From contig JAMYGW020000004.1 of the NCBI GenBank assembly GCA_025617375.2, positions 682,001 through 746,000 on the forward strand: a DNA stretch of 64,000 nucleotides, in the 5' to 3' direction. Source of the DNA: Acarospora socialis (Eukaryota > Ascomycota > Lecanoromycetes > Acarosporales > Acarosporaceae). Positions 1-12,082 of this stretch are shown here, one piece after another (the stretch's first letter is position 1; each line of letters begins with the position of its first letter). Below the pieces are notes generated by a model that searched no databases, was not told the origin of the DNA, and saw only the letters and a program-made list of their open reading frames with translations. A program made the position numbers and the translations under genes.

Positions 1-3000
1 ACGACAACGACCCCCGCTGGGCCCCCTCCTTCATCAGCGAATTCTTTCACACCCGTCGGCCCGCCTCCTTCATCCATGTTTGGGAGTTCGCAACTTCAGT
101 CCAATCACAAATCTTTCCCAGCGAAGCCGAACTTCGGCCTCAATATGGGCTCACAACGGAATCCCAACAGCCCTTCGTTCAAAACGGTACATCCGAATCG
201 ACATAACTTGATGAGAGATGGGAACTCAGCAGGAAGCTCGAACTTAAGACAGGGCTTCCAGGTTCCCGGCAGCAGTTCGCCTTTAGAGGCGCCAAGCGAC
301 ATTAGTGAGTTTGAGGAGGACTCGCAAGTAGACGGTGAGGTAGAGACGGACGAAGGGGATGAGCAGGATGACGATGACATGGACATGGATGAGCAGGAGG
401 ATGCTTCCGTCGGAGATGAAGAGAACATCACTCCGTCACGATTTGGATCGTCTTTTCGCTGGGAAACTTATTCAAAATACGGGTCGCCTTTAAAGGACAG
501 TATTCCCAGAGGCACCAAACGATCTAGAGCAGGTGGAGCTGTAGCTCAGAGTTTCGGGTCATCCTTTGCAGGCGAGGTGGAGCCACCAAAGAAAAAGGAT
601 TCTGCTATACCAGGGATTTTACGAGGTTTGGCAGCCGGAGGCGAAGTGTTGGACGTCACGGAATCGGATGAACTCATTCTAGCTACTGAGGATGTAATAA
701 GCCGGTTATACAGTTCTGACAAAGAAGATGTGGCTTCCCAGACTGCGCTGTCTACGGCTTCGGAAGACTTAACCAGGATATGGCAGTCGAGCGTTGACAA
801 TGATGCGAGACATCTAGGGACAGATGAATACGTTATTGGTATAGGTCCTAACGGAAATGCCCCATCCATTTCCAAGGCGTCGTTCTTGAGTACCTTTCTC
901 TTACAATTACATCATCCGCCACCTCTAAAGGGCAAGCAAGCTTTTGCATTCTCTCGATCTGGTCGAGCGTCCGGATATTCAGAGTCTACCAGCAACTCCC
1001 AAGTTTCTCTGAGGCCATCACCCCCGCCAAAGGTACTGCTCGACTGGCTCAACGCGCATCACAACCCATACCCAACGGCAACCATAGACCTACAAACCTA
1101 TCAGCCAAACCCTACAGCACATCTAAATTTCTGGGATATCATCTTCTCCGCTATGCTACGTGGCCGGATCGCAGATGTGATCCGCATATTGAAAGAAACT
1201 GACTTCAGACATGGTCGGACAGCCGTGGACGACGGGCAAGGTCAAGACGGCTACCGAGGTGTGCAACTTGGCAACATCACAAGGGTCATCAACCGTGCCA
1301 TAATGGTTTTGGAAATTTGCCCGGCAATGAAAGATGATAATTGGGATGTTAAAGGGACTGATTGGATAATCTTCAGACGACGAGTTGAACAGGCGGCGGC
1401 AGATCTTGCAACGTTCGCTGAGGGTCGAGACCGTGAAGCGGAGGACGACAACCAGCATTTTCGAGCCGAGAACTTTGGAATTCAGGGTTCACTGGCAAGC
1501 TTGTCCTCATTAAGCCGATCCACTCGAATGGCCGAGAGTAAGGTACCATGGACGATTTACCAGAACCTCAAAGCTATATATGGCCTTCTTCTTGGTGGCA
1601 CCACTGAGATAATATCCTTTGCACAAGATTGGGTTGAGGCGACTATCGGTCTTACAGCCTGGTGGGACGGTGATGACAACGACGAGATCACGAGAAGTAG
1701 CCTGGGAATGAGCCGACGTTCGATAAGACGTTCACAGTCGCTCGCACCACGGTCTGTGGACGTCGATGTCCTCACTGCCTATTTACGGAGATTGTCATAC
1801 GCGTTCGACCGGGTGACGGACGGTACGGATGAGGAGGCTTTCCAGATTAATTCCCTGAACCCAGTTGAAGTCGGCTTAGCATCAATCTTCGAAGGCAACG
1901 TGGAAGGTGTCATTGGACTCCTGCGTGGTTGGTCTCTTCCAATAACCTCAGCAGTCGTTGAGATTGCAAGCCTAGGAGGCTGGCTTGGCATACCGTCTGG
2001 TACCAAGATGATGAACAATTTCAACGAAAGCGATCTGATGGTCCTCAGCTATGGTCAGGACAAGCAGCGACTTGGCAAGGATGAGATACTAGTAGAATAC
2101 GCAGATGCCCTCTCCGATCGAGACCTGTTGCGAAGCGAGCAGTACGATATCGAGCGGGAGGGGTGGGAGCTGTCTGTGGAAATACTTGGCCGGTTGGACG
2201 ATGACGTTCTCTCGAGCACGAAAATCTGTCAGCTCCTGGATGAGCTTCCGCTCGACTCCGGCGAGCGAGTAGATAATCTACTCAACATCTGCTCCGAACT
2301 CGGTCTTGATATCCAGACTCGCAAGATCGCTGAGGTATGTCAGTCCTTCCAGACATTATTGCACTGTAATACCAAAACACTAATAACCCTGTAGAGGTAT
2401 GCTGACTCACTCGCCAAAAACACCAACGAATACGGCACGGCATTACTCTACTACGCCCGTGCCCACCAAGAAAAGAAGATCAAAGACGTCCTCGACCTAC
2501 TCATCTCCCTCTGCCTCGTCCAATCCGTAGCTTACCCCGCCGCGTCAGACCTAGACGACGACCTCGCCCTCCTCGTGACCTCCCCCAAAGAAGTTCTGAC
2601 TGCACTCTCTGCCATCGACGCCGACGCCGCCGAGATGCTTAAACTCTACCTCAGCGGCTACGCCACCCTCCGCCGCTTCTACGACCTGCGCGACACCGAA
2701 ATCAACCTCGCCCCCGGCCAAAAACCCAGCCTCCGGCCCCTCGCCCGCAAACGCGAAGCCGCCACCGCCCTCGTGAGCGTCATCAACAGCGCCGCCGACT
2801 CTATCCACGGCGGCCTGTACGACCCGGACCGCCACGCCATCGTCCAAGTCGACGGCCTCCTGACCCTCCTCGCCGAATCCCTCCCCCTGCTCAACCACCA
2901 GCCCAAACGCCTCCTCACCCTCCCCCAAAGCTACGCCCTCCTCAAGGCCATCGAGGACCTCCAGACCGTCAGCGCCCGCGTCTACGACCAGTGCGAGGAA

Positions 3001-3429
3001 TGTTTTCGCTCCACGCTCGCGAACGCCCGCGGCGAGCGCGTCTTATCGCCTGAGGCGCCGAGGGCGCTGCTCAAGAAGAGTCTGTCGGGTTTGACGGGTA
3101 GCAGTGGATTTTCAATGTTCGAGATGGTCGGGAGCGAGGTGTTGGCTCCTCCTTCACGCGAGCAGGAGATGGATGTGGATATGCAGGGTGAGGAGGGAGA
3201 GAGGCGGGGAAGGAGTCGGTCAATAGGGAGTAGTGGGGTCTTAGTTAAGGGCAAAGATGAGCGTGAGCGTGAGCGTGAGCGTGAGCGTGCAGCTGAGGTC
3301 AAGAGAGGGTGGGATTGGAGGACGGGCTTGAAGGCCGACGTCAAAGGGGAAGACGTCCTGGGGATTTTAAGGCTGGGGCTGGCGAGGGAGGTGGCAAGGG
3401 GGTGGTTGGATGGCGATGGGGACCGTTGA
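1..3429 (+). CDS. NUP85: Nucleoporin Nup85 (5' truncated by window edge)
   Basis: Scaffold nucleoporin of the Y-shaped (Nup84/Nup107) complex of the nuclear pore. The frame is open from base 1 and reads a Pro/Ser/Thr-rich start (TPAGPPPSSANSFTPVGPPP) typical of fungal Nup85 N-termini, so the true start lies to the left; the first Met here is at 76. Exons are 1-2334 and 2395-3429, joined by a 60 bp intron (gtatgt..gtag). About 1,120 residues are visible. An acidic low-complexity segment (positions 310-420) precedes the helical Nup85 core, with family-like stretches such as HHNPYPTATIDL, NFWDIIFSAMLRGRIADV and GVQLGNITRVINRAIMVLE. The C-terminus carries a (GAGCGT)5 tract encoding Glu-Arg repeats. 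Base composition becomes strikingly C-rich in exon 2. Family call is from remembered fungal Nup85 sequences. Confidence 0.85.
3259..3288 (+). repeat. (GAGCGT)5 in-frame microsatellite
   Basis: Five perfect 6 bp units inside the last exon of the Nup85 gene. They encode alternating Glu-Arg and keep the reading frame, so length change would alter only the charged tail. Confidence 0.9.
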
Positions 3430-4003
3430 AGCTGGATGCCAGGGCATGGGCCTCCTCTATTTTAAGTTGTGGAATCCTGGTCCATTTATTCGCGAAGCAC
3501 GGATTGTGGGTACGAAGGATGGTTTTTGGAGTTTTTTGTCTGTATCAATTAGCTGCATTTGATGGATGTATGTAGGTACAGGTAAGGGAGAGGAGTATTG
3601 GCGCAGGCTCCAACCCTCCTGTTCAGAACCGAACTTCCAGAAAGCACGGAGGTCCCCACACTACGCTGTATATCTAGACGTGTGCGCCGTTGTCTGAATA
3701 ACTGGCCTCTCTGTATCATGAAATCTTGCACGAAAAGCAGCGGAAACATCTCAAGACTTGATGCAACACTCAGATATAAGACGTTTACTCTACACGCATT
3801 GGTTCCGGCCTTTGTTATGTATCAAATTGAGAGTGTGTCTACCACATACGGCCATAGACTGTGGAACACTGGGCTATCCCTACGACCCTGACGCGTAGCA
3901 CGCTCCTATTCACATGATTTCAAATGTGCTTCGCTGCCAATTGAACATCATTCTTATTGTTTGACTTAGCGAGTGTAGGGCAACGGGGCCACGGATGGAT
4001 TAC
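3430..4003. other. Intergenic, no gene seen
   Basis: 3' flank of the Nup85 gene. Only short unsupported frames occur and I see no domain, RNA gene or repeat in it. Confidence 0.6.
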
Positions 4004-4180
4004 CCACGCAAAAGCTTCATCGACCATTTTCTGTGGAATAGTATGGTTTGAGAGGTAGATGATCCATAAGACTGACTGCATCGTCGATTTGTTTTTGCGC
4101 TCCTGTGATGTGCCAGTGAGCAAGCTGAGATCGACAACAGGAATGTTAGCGGGTTCCACCGACTGTGGAGAATGGGCCAT
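4004..4180 (-). pseudogene. N-terminal fragment of a 2-oxoglutarate/Fe(II) oxygenase (isopenicillin N synthase-like)
   Basis: About 59 codons read like the DIOX_N domain at the start of this oxygenase family: IPVVDLSLLTGTSQERK followed by IYLSNHTIPQKMVDEAFAW, matching the usual pattern in which a strand ending in a SNHGIP-like motif is followed by a VDEAF helix. After AFAW the similarity stops, and no jelly-roll core with the HxD..H iron site or RxS motif follows. The usual Gly of NHGIP is replaced by Thr, also suggesting decay. I read it as a gene remnant. Its neighbour, the broken cyclodipeptide-synthase-like gene, suggests that both were part of one lost secondary-metabolite locus. Family assignment rests on motif memory only. 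Confidence 0.5.
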
Positions 4181-4463
4181 TATGGGATGACTGCTTTGCT
4201 AGTTAAAAGAGGTAGAGAAAGGAGACTGCGTTTGAAACTGTCTCATGGGCGAAAAGATGAGCTTCATATAATAGGGTAAAAGACTGGTGCGAGTGAGAGG
4301 GTCCGCATTGATTGAGCAATTTGATAAGCGGTTTTTCGGATTTGGAATTCAAGGGCTTTACACGGCATGCCGATCAAGGGTCGAGCCTCGTACAAATGAG
4401 AATATTGATAGAGTGAAGAAGTTGTACTGGCACAAATGCTTGCGCTAATTACAGATCGATCCA

Positions 4464-4726
4464 TCATCTGTTCTTACACCATCGCTCATACAACCGCACA
4501 CCTTTCGAAACGGGCAAACCCTCACTTTGCAGCTTGCACCAAGTAAGAAGAAAGCAATTACATACCCGGGTCAAGATGAGCTGTGGAGGCTCACATACGA
4601 GCAGCACAAGTACATTAGCTTTGCACTCGGTTTTCGTCCGCTTACCCATGACTTGTCGTGTCGCTCTTTGTTCTAGTGTCGTTCTCAAACAGTTCAATTA
4701 CACAACATACACATGCACCGCTGGAG
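4464..4726. repeat. Tandem direct duplication, unit 1
   Basis: Starts tcatctgttcttacaccat and ends accgctggag. It is followed immediately by a diverged second copy of the same ~260 bp. Neither unit shows a convincing protein or RNA gene. Confidence 0.8.
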
Positions 4727-4985
4727 TCATCTGTTGTTACACCATCACTCATACAACATCTTTTGAAATGAGAAAGCCCTCACTTTGCAGGTTGCCACCA
4801 AGTAAGAATGAAACAACGCTCTAATCAGGTCAAGATGAGCTGTGAAGTCTCACATCCAAGCAGCACAAGTATTCTAGTTTTGCATTCAATTTTCGTCCAC
4901 TTGCTCATTACTTGCCGTGTTGCTTTTCTACTCTAGTATTATTTTCCAACAGTCAGTTACACAACACACATACAGACCGCTGGGG
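4727..4985. repeat. Tandem direct duplication, unit 2
   Basis: Starts tcatctgttgttacaccat and ends accgctgggg. It aligns with unit 1 along its whole length with many substitutions, a good part of them C/T or G/A transitions, and a few small indels. The divergence suggests that the duplication is old or was mutated by RIP. Confidence 0.8.
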
Positions 4986-5259
4986 CGCAGGACTCCCAGG
5001 CACAGGTAAACAGGAGCTGTCCGCTTGTGTGCCACCTGTGTTCAAAAGACGTACCCCTGGCGCTTTGTGCTACGAAGAGCTTTGGCTGGACCAATGCAAG
5101 TTGCTAAAACGTAATAGCTACGGTTGTACCACTTCACATATATCCCATTGAAACCATGTGCTTTCATTCAAAGGGGCTCTTCATCCGAGTCCCGAACTCT
5201 CAGTTCACTGCTTCCCCTGTCTGTGCCAGCGAGTACCATCTCCAGGCTTTTCAACATCA

Positions 5260-6881
5260 TGCGCAGTTCTATCGTTGTGGCCGATCTTCTGAAGCGGGAA
5301 GGCCGGCGACCCTCAATCCGGTTCGAAGATGCTAAGCTCTGCTCCACCTTGCACGATCATGAAGACCATCCTGTCATTGGCTTCAATAAGGTCTGCAACG
5401 GTAGTGTAAGAGCTGGCTATGGCTCCATTTCTCATGAAAAGCACTGCAAAGCCATGTCTAAAGGCGTCAACGCAGCTGCCACATTGACACAACTTCTTTA
5501 ATGGGAAGGCACCAGTCAACGGTCATGGGGACGGGCCAGAAGTGTGTCGGAATAGATGTCTACCTTCGATTACTGTTGGAGATACAGTTGTCGTTGCGGA
5601 TGAAACGTTCTCCAAGTCCCATGGCATTAACGCTCATAGTCGGAACATATTCTTCTCGATTGAATTCACTTTCCGACCGCCTTGATGGGCAGGGAACGTA
5701 GCCTTACATCCATCCAGCACTTGCAAATATCCTGTCCAAACCTGAAAAATAACGACTCTCTTTACGGAGCATGGTACCGCTGTCTACGATCACATCGAGA
5801 TAGTATCTGGCGTCTGCACCTTCAACGGAGAACCTCTGAAAGCCAGTATCTCGAAGTCAGAAAGCGGCGAAGTGTATCCCGACAAAATCATGCATACTAA
5901 GCCTACCATCCAGGAGATGAAATACATCGCTCGTTTCTCATCTGCCATAGCTGACATGGCGTCAATGTTCATCTCGAGGGTCCAAGAACAAAAATCCACA
6001 GTACTGGTCAGCATCGGCTTGGACATTCCCAGTTTTCACTATTATCATTCGGTAGTCGCGAAGTTCGAGAGCGGGCTTTGTACTGCTAGCGAAGCACTCA
6101 AATGGATGGAGGCTGTCGATCTTCGCCACGACCAGATCGCGGAAGTGTTCACGAACTCTGTCCAACACGAGCTTCGACGGCGAGGTGTGAAACTCGGAAG
6201 CTATGAGATCCACACATTCTCAAGAACCAATCCTGCTGCTCTCTCGATCAGGCAGGCTTTGCACAATCGGACCAGCCCTTGTCTAGAAAGCGTTCTGCAA
6301 AAGCTGGACGACGGAAAGGATGGGCTTTGGCGAGATTTCTACCCGCTTATCCCGACGAAAGAAAACCCACAGGATTGGGCAGATTTGGGCTACTTGTTCT
6401 ATGTCTTCGAGGTTGTGAAGCCAGCACTTATGAAACCGCCACTAGATACCAACCTACATCCACGCTTGAAAGAACATACAGCACCGAGTCCACTTTCATG
6501 GATCCACTCGACCCGACGTCTCCGAAGCAGACAAGATCGAAGCCCCGTCGATTGATCATAAGTATCGATGACCCTGCCGAACGTCGCATCTACTCCAGGT
6601 CACAGGAAGTGCTGAAGAAGATCCGACAATCCCGTTTCACTATGACAACCCCAACACTGGTGCAGGTATGTCTGTGCAGGAGAATTTTCGTCAATGGCAA
6701 CAAAGATATGGGGCGTCTATACCATCAAGATCCGATGCCTGAAGCCCCTGTGCTATCTCACTTATCGGAGCGTCACAGCGACGGAGGTCAATTAGTCGAG
6801 CCCTTGGATGTTGTGCGTCGACTGTATGGATCTGAATGTGCGCAAAATCTGAAGTCGTTGTTTGCTCAAGTAGGCTTATGA
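5260..6881 (+). pseudogene. Broken gene resembling fungal arginine-containing cyclodipeptide synthase (RCDPS, AvaA-like)
   Basis: Protein-like segments occur in order but in different frames: DHEDHPVIGFN; NGKAPVNGHGDGPE, then VGDTVVVADETFSKSHGINAHS; TTLFTEHGTAVYDHIEIVSG; a ~220-codon block with TVLVSIGLDIPSFHYYHSVV, SVQHELRRRGVKLGS, HTFSRTNPAALSIRQAL and DLGYLFYVFEVVKPAL; and a last block with LIISIDDPAERRIYSRSQ and EPLDVVRRLYGSECAQNL. I recall fungal RCDPS enzymes as having a conserved DDxxE motif; DDPAE fits it and sits near the C-terminus. They couple Arg-tRNA with a second amino acid to make cyclo(Arg-X). About three to four frame breaks or unrecognised introns separate the blocks, so I treat the gene as broken. 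The family name is from memory and unverified; it could instead be another uncharacterised fungal family. Confidence 0.45.
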
Positions 6882-7451
6882 GGATGGATTTTAGCTAGTT
6901 TAAATGATGGGAGAAGACTCCGCTTGTCCTTGTACTCAAAGTATACTTAAAAGACGAGGTTAGAGATCCTCATGATCGCAACCCCGCACAATTGCTACCA
7001 ACTCAATATCTCGGAATCGTGACCGCAACAATAGGTGATTAAGATTAGGGATTAGATTAGGAGGTCAAGGGCTAGAATAGGGGGGACAGGGTTAGCCTAT
7101 GGATTATTGGAAATGCACTGCTTATAGTGATTCGTCTCTGTTCATTAATGAGGTCGCACTAATCACGTAAGAAGGTTCTTTCTTAGACCTAAAGGTATTA
7201 AGTACGTATTGTGCATCTTGCACTTCAACTTTGGCATCTCATATTTCAATTAGGCTCCCAAGGTATTTAAGAACGAAGGAAGAGGCGCGTTGAACGTCTG
7301 TATTACTCTCAGGTATATAGAGATAGCCTGTGTACCCTACCACAGCTTTCCCGAACAATCCGACAAGACTCCCTGCGCGTATCCCCCCTCGCCTTCAATA
7401 CCAACACCTTCAATAACCTCGACCCAACCGTACCCAATGGGAGCCTTTGCA
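6882..7451. other. Intergenic, no gene seen
   Basis: Separates the broken cyclodipeptide-synthase-like gene from the 3' end of the regulator that follows on the other strand. A short G/A-rich patch (7035-7095) with single TTAGGG-like words is present. I see no repeat structure or gene. Confidence 0.5.
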
Positions 7452-10220
7452 TCATCTCTGAATACTGTTCTTGAACAACCAGTCCGAACTAGCATCGACC
7501 ATGAAATTCGTAATATTAAATTCATTACTCCTGCTCGTACTGCCGACCCCGACGCCAGCCACATCGGACGAAACCTGCAAGTGGGGATCAATGAGATTGT
7601 TCCCGTCCAAATTGCCACCCGCACCGTTGAGCGATGACCCATCGACGGGGGCCGGCGGCGGCGGAAGTCGCGGGACGTTGAAGAAATCGAAGACGTCGAG
7701 GTATTCGAGCTCGTTGGTGGCGGGTGTGCGGGCAGGGGTGACGGAGGCGATGGAGATGTGGTGTCTTGGTTGCCGGGAGATGAGGAAGTCGAGATCGTAA
7801 GCGCAGCGGCGCATGTCGGCCAGGATCTTGACGCTCGAGGGCGTGACGCGTTCACCGTTGGCGCCGACGGCCCGTTCCGACTCGCGGTATTCGTCCAGCA
7901 CGCGCTGCAAGATGGTGGTGTAGCGCTCGGCCACTTTCCAGTACCGGCCCATCTCGCGCAGGGTATCCACGAAGAAGTGGATCTCGGGGCTGACGTGGTG
8001 TTCGATGGTGGAACCGTGCACGAGGAGGAGCCGTGCGGCGACCCAAAGGGTGAAGGCGAAGGGAGGGCCGAGTTTGTTGAGCATGCCGTTGCTTACAACT
8101 TGTTGGCCTAGAGCGGCGATGTCCCCGACTGCTCTCTGGCAGCGCTGCGCCGCGCTGAAGGAGGGAGTGAAAATCAGTGATCTTGTTGTTGGGTATGCTG
8201 CAGAAGAGTGCAGCCGGATGACAGTTCTGGCGGGGGTTAGCATATTGGAAATTGTGTCTTTTCGAAGAGGTGCTTACGTGTGGTACGTAGCGTGCAGCAT
8301 GACCCATCCACAATTCACTATCTTATTACCCCCTGCTGGATGGAACAGTCGAGCCATATTCCCATATTCGCTCGGGAGACTTGACTTCCAGGATGTCACA
8401 ATACTGTCCAGCTCACGGTACTGAGCTTGCCATTGCTCCACATCGGAGAGCGCACTGATGTCCACAGGTTTCTTTAGGAACTGATGTATCTTCGATAGTA
8501 TGCCTAGGATTTCGATGTAGTAAGAGAAAGATCCTAGATTTTCAGGCTTGTTCATGGAATAGTCGGTTCTCTCTGTCGTCTGAAACCACCTGGTTTCCAC
8601 GGCCTGATTTCTCGAGAAGAGATCGTCCCGACAGGGCAGTTTTCGATCAATCTCCCGTTCATCTAAGGCAAACTCAAAGGCAGTTGCAATAGTAGCGTAC
8701 CGGTCCAGCAAGTAACCCATCCAAAACAGCCTCCGGCGACCTTCGTCTTCGATCCAGCTCTTCGGCTCTGGGAGTACCATGGCCCGCAAGGTATATATAG
8801 AGGGATATTTCGGCGAGACAGATGAAGAGGTAGTCTCGACGGCTAGACCTAACTGTACGATTGATCTTGTGATGAGAGCCAACAAATTCCATCCTGGCGG
8901 TCCGTTTGATGATCCAACAAGGTCAAGCGCCAGTATTACTAGTGCCTGGAGTGCCTTGACGGAGGAGTTCTCCAAACCATAGAGTAACACTTTCTGCTTG
9001 GATGTGTCGTGAAAGCGTCTCCTGTTCTCGTCATTGAGACGGGTGTCGGTAGAGAATCTCAGAGTCGTTGCAACAATGGCATGCAGCAAGATCCGATCGG
9101 CTTCCTCAAGAGTTGATGGACCGAACAGAGCATCTAGCGTCGTCCGACGATGTAAAATTGGACACCAGGTGTTGATGTGCTTGAAGTATAGGTCTGCCAG
9201 AGCGTAGAGCAGATCATATGGTGGTAGATCATGATCGGGGGAGGAGAATTGCGGCTGAGACCCGTCGGAGATGTTGAGACTAGGCGATTCCAGGGCACTC
9301 GTGTGTGGATAATATTCTTGAGGGGTCTGAGACATGCTAGGTACGTCGGCGTGCATTACCGTACTAGGCATCTGCTGCGGATAGCCGTTGGATTGATGCA
9401 TATTGGGCGTCGGCGCTGTCAACGGGCCTTGGTAACTGATCACGTTGGTTCCGTGATCGTGGTGGGGATCGTTAAAGATTGGAGGCTTCTGCAAGAAGAG
9501 TGCTGTCTCTGGTCGAGACATTTGCGGCTGCTGCGACTCTGTTGGAGATCGGAACGGTTGCATGTCCTCCGCCATAGGAGGCTGAGACATATGGTGTCCA
9601 TATCTGCCCAACGTGCTCTCGAGCAGGCGTCCATGACTCTGTATGATCTCTTCTAATCTGTCTGGCAGAAGATCAGTCAAGTTTAACTCGGGTTTCGCGT
9701 CCATCACGTACCGAGTCTTTGCTCTAACTCTCGACCATAGCCTGCTCTAAGTCCAGGCTTCTTTCGTTCTTTATACTCGCAGATTTGATCGTTCCGAGAA
9801 CACCATCCGCAACTCGGCTGGCCACGATCTGAAAAGGGCCGATAAGCCTCTTGTTCGTGATACTCACACTATTGAACTCAATACGTACCGCATTTCACCT
9901 TTCTCTGTTTGCAGAGTTCGCATCTTGACTTTGTTAGTGCTCATTGACTTCAGCATAGAGTAGAAGCAGCATTGATAGAACTCGCGACTCAAATGCTACA
10001 GTATTGATGTCTGAAGAGATTGGGGCGCATACGAAACCGACATTGGCCTTCTTCTCTTGCGGGGCACATCCTGATTGTCGGCTTCCCCGCCGCTCTCTTC
10101 CCCACTCCAGGCATCTTGGGGGCTCTCAATCTTGCCAGCATCACTACCATAATGATTAGAGCGAGTTGCCGACTGCGGTGACTGTTGATTTGCGCTGCTC
10201 CCAAGTGAATTGGGGTCCAT
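7452..10220 (-). CDS. Zn2Cys6 transcription factor with fungal_trans domain, beside the rhamnose genes
   Basis: Nuclear DNA-binding regulator of 832 residues. Exons: 10220-10033, 9923-9889, 9828-9712, 9661-8278, 8226-7452; introns of 109, 60, 50 and 51 bp, all GT-AG and phase-consistent. The binuclear cluster lies at residues ~64-91 and is built across three exons: CELCKQRKVKCDRG, PSCGWC, then CEYKERKKPGLRAG, preceded by a basic KRRRP stretch. A fungal_trans (PF04082) middle region starts near residue 270 (LADLYFKHINTWCPILHRR) and includes EDEGRRRLFWMGYLLDRY. The Gln/Pro-rich linker at residues ~130-260 looks disordered. It starts 400 bp from, and divergent to, the L-rhamnonate dehydratase gene, which makes it a candidate pathway regulator. 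Whether it is orthologous to Aspergillus RhaR I cannot tell. Confidence 0.88.
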
Positions 10221-10620
10221 CTCAATGCGTAATTGCGGGCAGTCCGGGAATGGAGGAGAGAAGATGAGCCGAGGGTTGGCGAGAGCTCTCCCGAATTTGA
10301 ATTTACTCGAACACAAAACACCACAGCATCATCCATGGATCTACCCGCGCCAAAGCTCAACATCCATTGATCCTTCAGGAATTCTTTTTCCAAGGCATTT
10401 GCACTAGCAAAGTATGGTCTCATGGTCTAGACCACAGGAGCACTACGCACCCAATGCCGGTTCAACGCTCGACCGAGCTGGTCTCCGAGCTCATCATGCT
10501 TCTCATGCTAATCGCCAAGTCTCACAGTTTTTAGAGAGAGCTCAGGCAGTCGAGCCTCCTGACAGCGTACACTTGTAATACTCTCAACTCATTCAGCTAT
10601 CCTTTGGAGGTTGAACTATC
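10221..10620. promoter_or_regulatory. Divergent promoter between regulator and LRA3
   Basis: 400 bp between two divergent start codons. It holds CGG-type half sites (for example ccgg near 10463 and gaccgag near 10475) of the kind Zn2Cys6 proteins bind, but no obvious spaced inverted pair. Its role in control of LRA3 is inferred from layout only. Confidence 0.4.
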
Positions 10621-12082
10621 ATGGCCTCTTTAAAGGCTCGAACTTTCCCAACAATCAAAGAGATCAGAACGTTTGTGGTAGGGGGCATAGGGTCTGGCGG
10701 CGACTATCATAATGTACCTACCGGATTACATCTTAACTGCTAGTATTTCGATATCTGGCTTTCCTGCTAATCAGCATGATGATGCGTCCAGGTCAAGGGA
10801 GGCCATTGGCTCATCGATAGCCCAATAGCTACACCGATGTCAAAATGGGAGCAATACAGAGCCTCACGGACAAGCTGGGGCATCAACGTGCTTGGCTCCT
10901 TCTGTGTTGAAATCGAGGCAACAGATGGCACCAGAGGCTTTGCAACAGGTTTCGGAGGCCCTCCAGCTTGCTGGCTCGTAACACAGCATTTTGAGAGATT
11001 CCTGATCGGCGCTGGTAAGACCGGCTGCATGTCGTTTTGAGGTATCAGCCATTGATGACGATCTGAATAGATCCTCGAAACACCAACCATCTCTTCGAGC
11101 AAATGTACCGAGCTTCAATGTTCTATGGTCGGAAAGGATTGCCGGTAGCCGTAATCTCCGTGATCGACCTTGCGATCTGGGATCTCCTTGGGAAGATTAG
11201 GAATGAGCCGGTATACAAACTCATCGGGGGCGCAACACGGGAGCGTTTGCACTTCTACTGCACTGGTCCAGAACCAGCGGCAGCTAAGAACATGGGATTC
11301 ATCGGCGCCAAAGTTCCTCTACCCTATGGACCCGACGAAGGCCAGCCAGGTTTGAAGAAGAATGTCGAATTCCTTCGAAAACATCGGGAGAGTGTCGGAC
11401 CAGACTTTCCCTTGAGAGTAGACTGCTATATGAGTTTGAACGTGTCTTACACTATTGAAATTGTCAAGGCATGCGAGCATCTGAACATTGATTGGTGGGA
11501 AGAGGTACGTACAGATTGAGATATTATAGTCCTATGCATAATGTATAACTGCTAAATCACTAGTAGTGTCTTTCTCCAGACGACTCGGACGGCTTCGAGC
11601 AGATCAAACGAACCCATCCGACTATCAAATTTACCACCGGCGAGCACGAGTACTCAAGATACGGATTCCGGAAGTTAATCGAGGGCCGAAACATCGACAT
11701 AATCCAGCCGGATGTCATGTGGGTCGGCGGCATGACCGAGATCCTGAAAGTCGCAGCGATGGCGGCCGCCTACGATATCCCGGTCGTACCTCACGCCAGC
11801 GGGCCGTACAGCTATCATTTCGTGGTTTCGCAAACCAATTCGCCGTTCCAAGAGTACCTCGCGAACTCTCCAGACGGGAAATCGGTTCTCCCGGTGTTTG
11901 GGGATCTGTTTGTTAACGAACCAATACCCGTCAAGGGTTACCTGGATGTTTCGGACTTGGACAAGCCTGGCTTCGGGCTCGAGCTCAATCCCGCCGCGAG
12001 ATTGCTGCCTGCTCGGCATATCCTGAATCCTGCCCCTCAGAAGTCATTGAAGGCGCCAGAGGGTAAGGAGGAGCACCGGTAG
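10621..12082 (+). CDS. LRA3: L-rhamnonate dehydratase
   Basis: Enolase-superfamily (mandelate racemase/muconate lactonising) enzyme that dehydrates L-rhamnonate to 2-keto-3-deoxy-L-rhamnonate in the cytosol. Exons: 10621-10713, 10792-11014, 11071-11504, 11567-12082, giving 421 residues. The splice-joined start reads GGIGSGGDYHN then VKGGHWLIDSPIATPMSKWEQ, as in fungal LRA3 proteins. Family-like stretches follow: TSWGINVLGSFCVEIEATDG, GFGGPPACWLV, DLAIWDLLGKIRNEPVYKLIGG. Likely metal ligands are Asp in RVDCYMS, Glu in WWEE and Glu in TTGEHEY; the likely general acid/base His is in PHASGPYSYHF (by analogy with bacterial RhmD). The gene looks intact. It lies beside a regulator and shares the region with lactonase, dehydrogenase and aldolase genes that complete the pathway. 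Confidence 0.92.

Noticed and set aside
105-431. 108-codon minus-strand Ser/Cys-rich frame
   Set aside because: It is the mirror of the acidic low-complexity segment of Nup85 in the sense frame.
4272-4284. GGGTAAAAGAC word matching the transposon TIR start
   Set aside because: The match stops after 11 bases and no partner inverted repeat or target duplication is nearby.
7035-7100. Interstitial telomere-like patch (gattagggattagattagg)
   Set aside because: Only one or two TTAGGG words and no regular repeat; the window otherwise has no subtelomeric signs.
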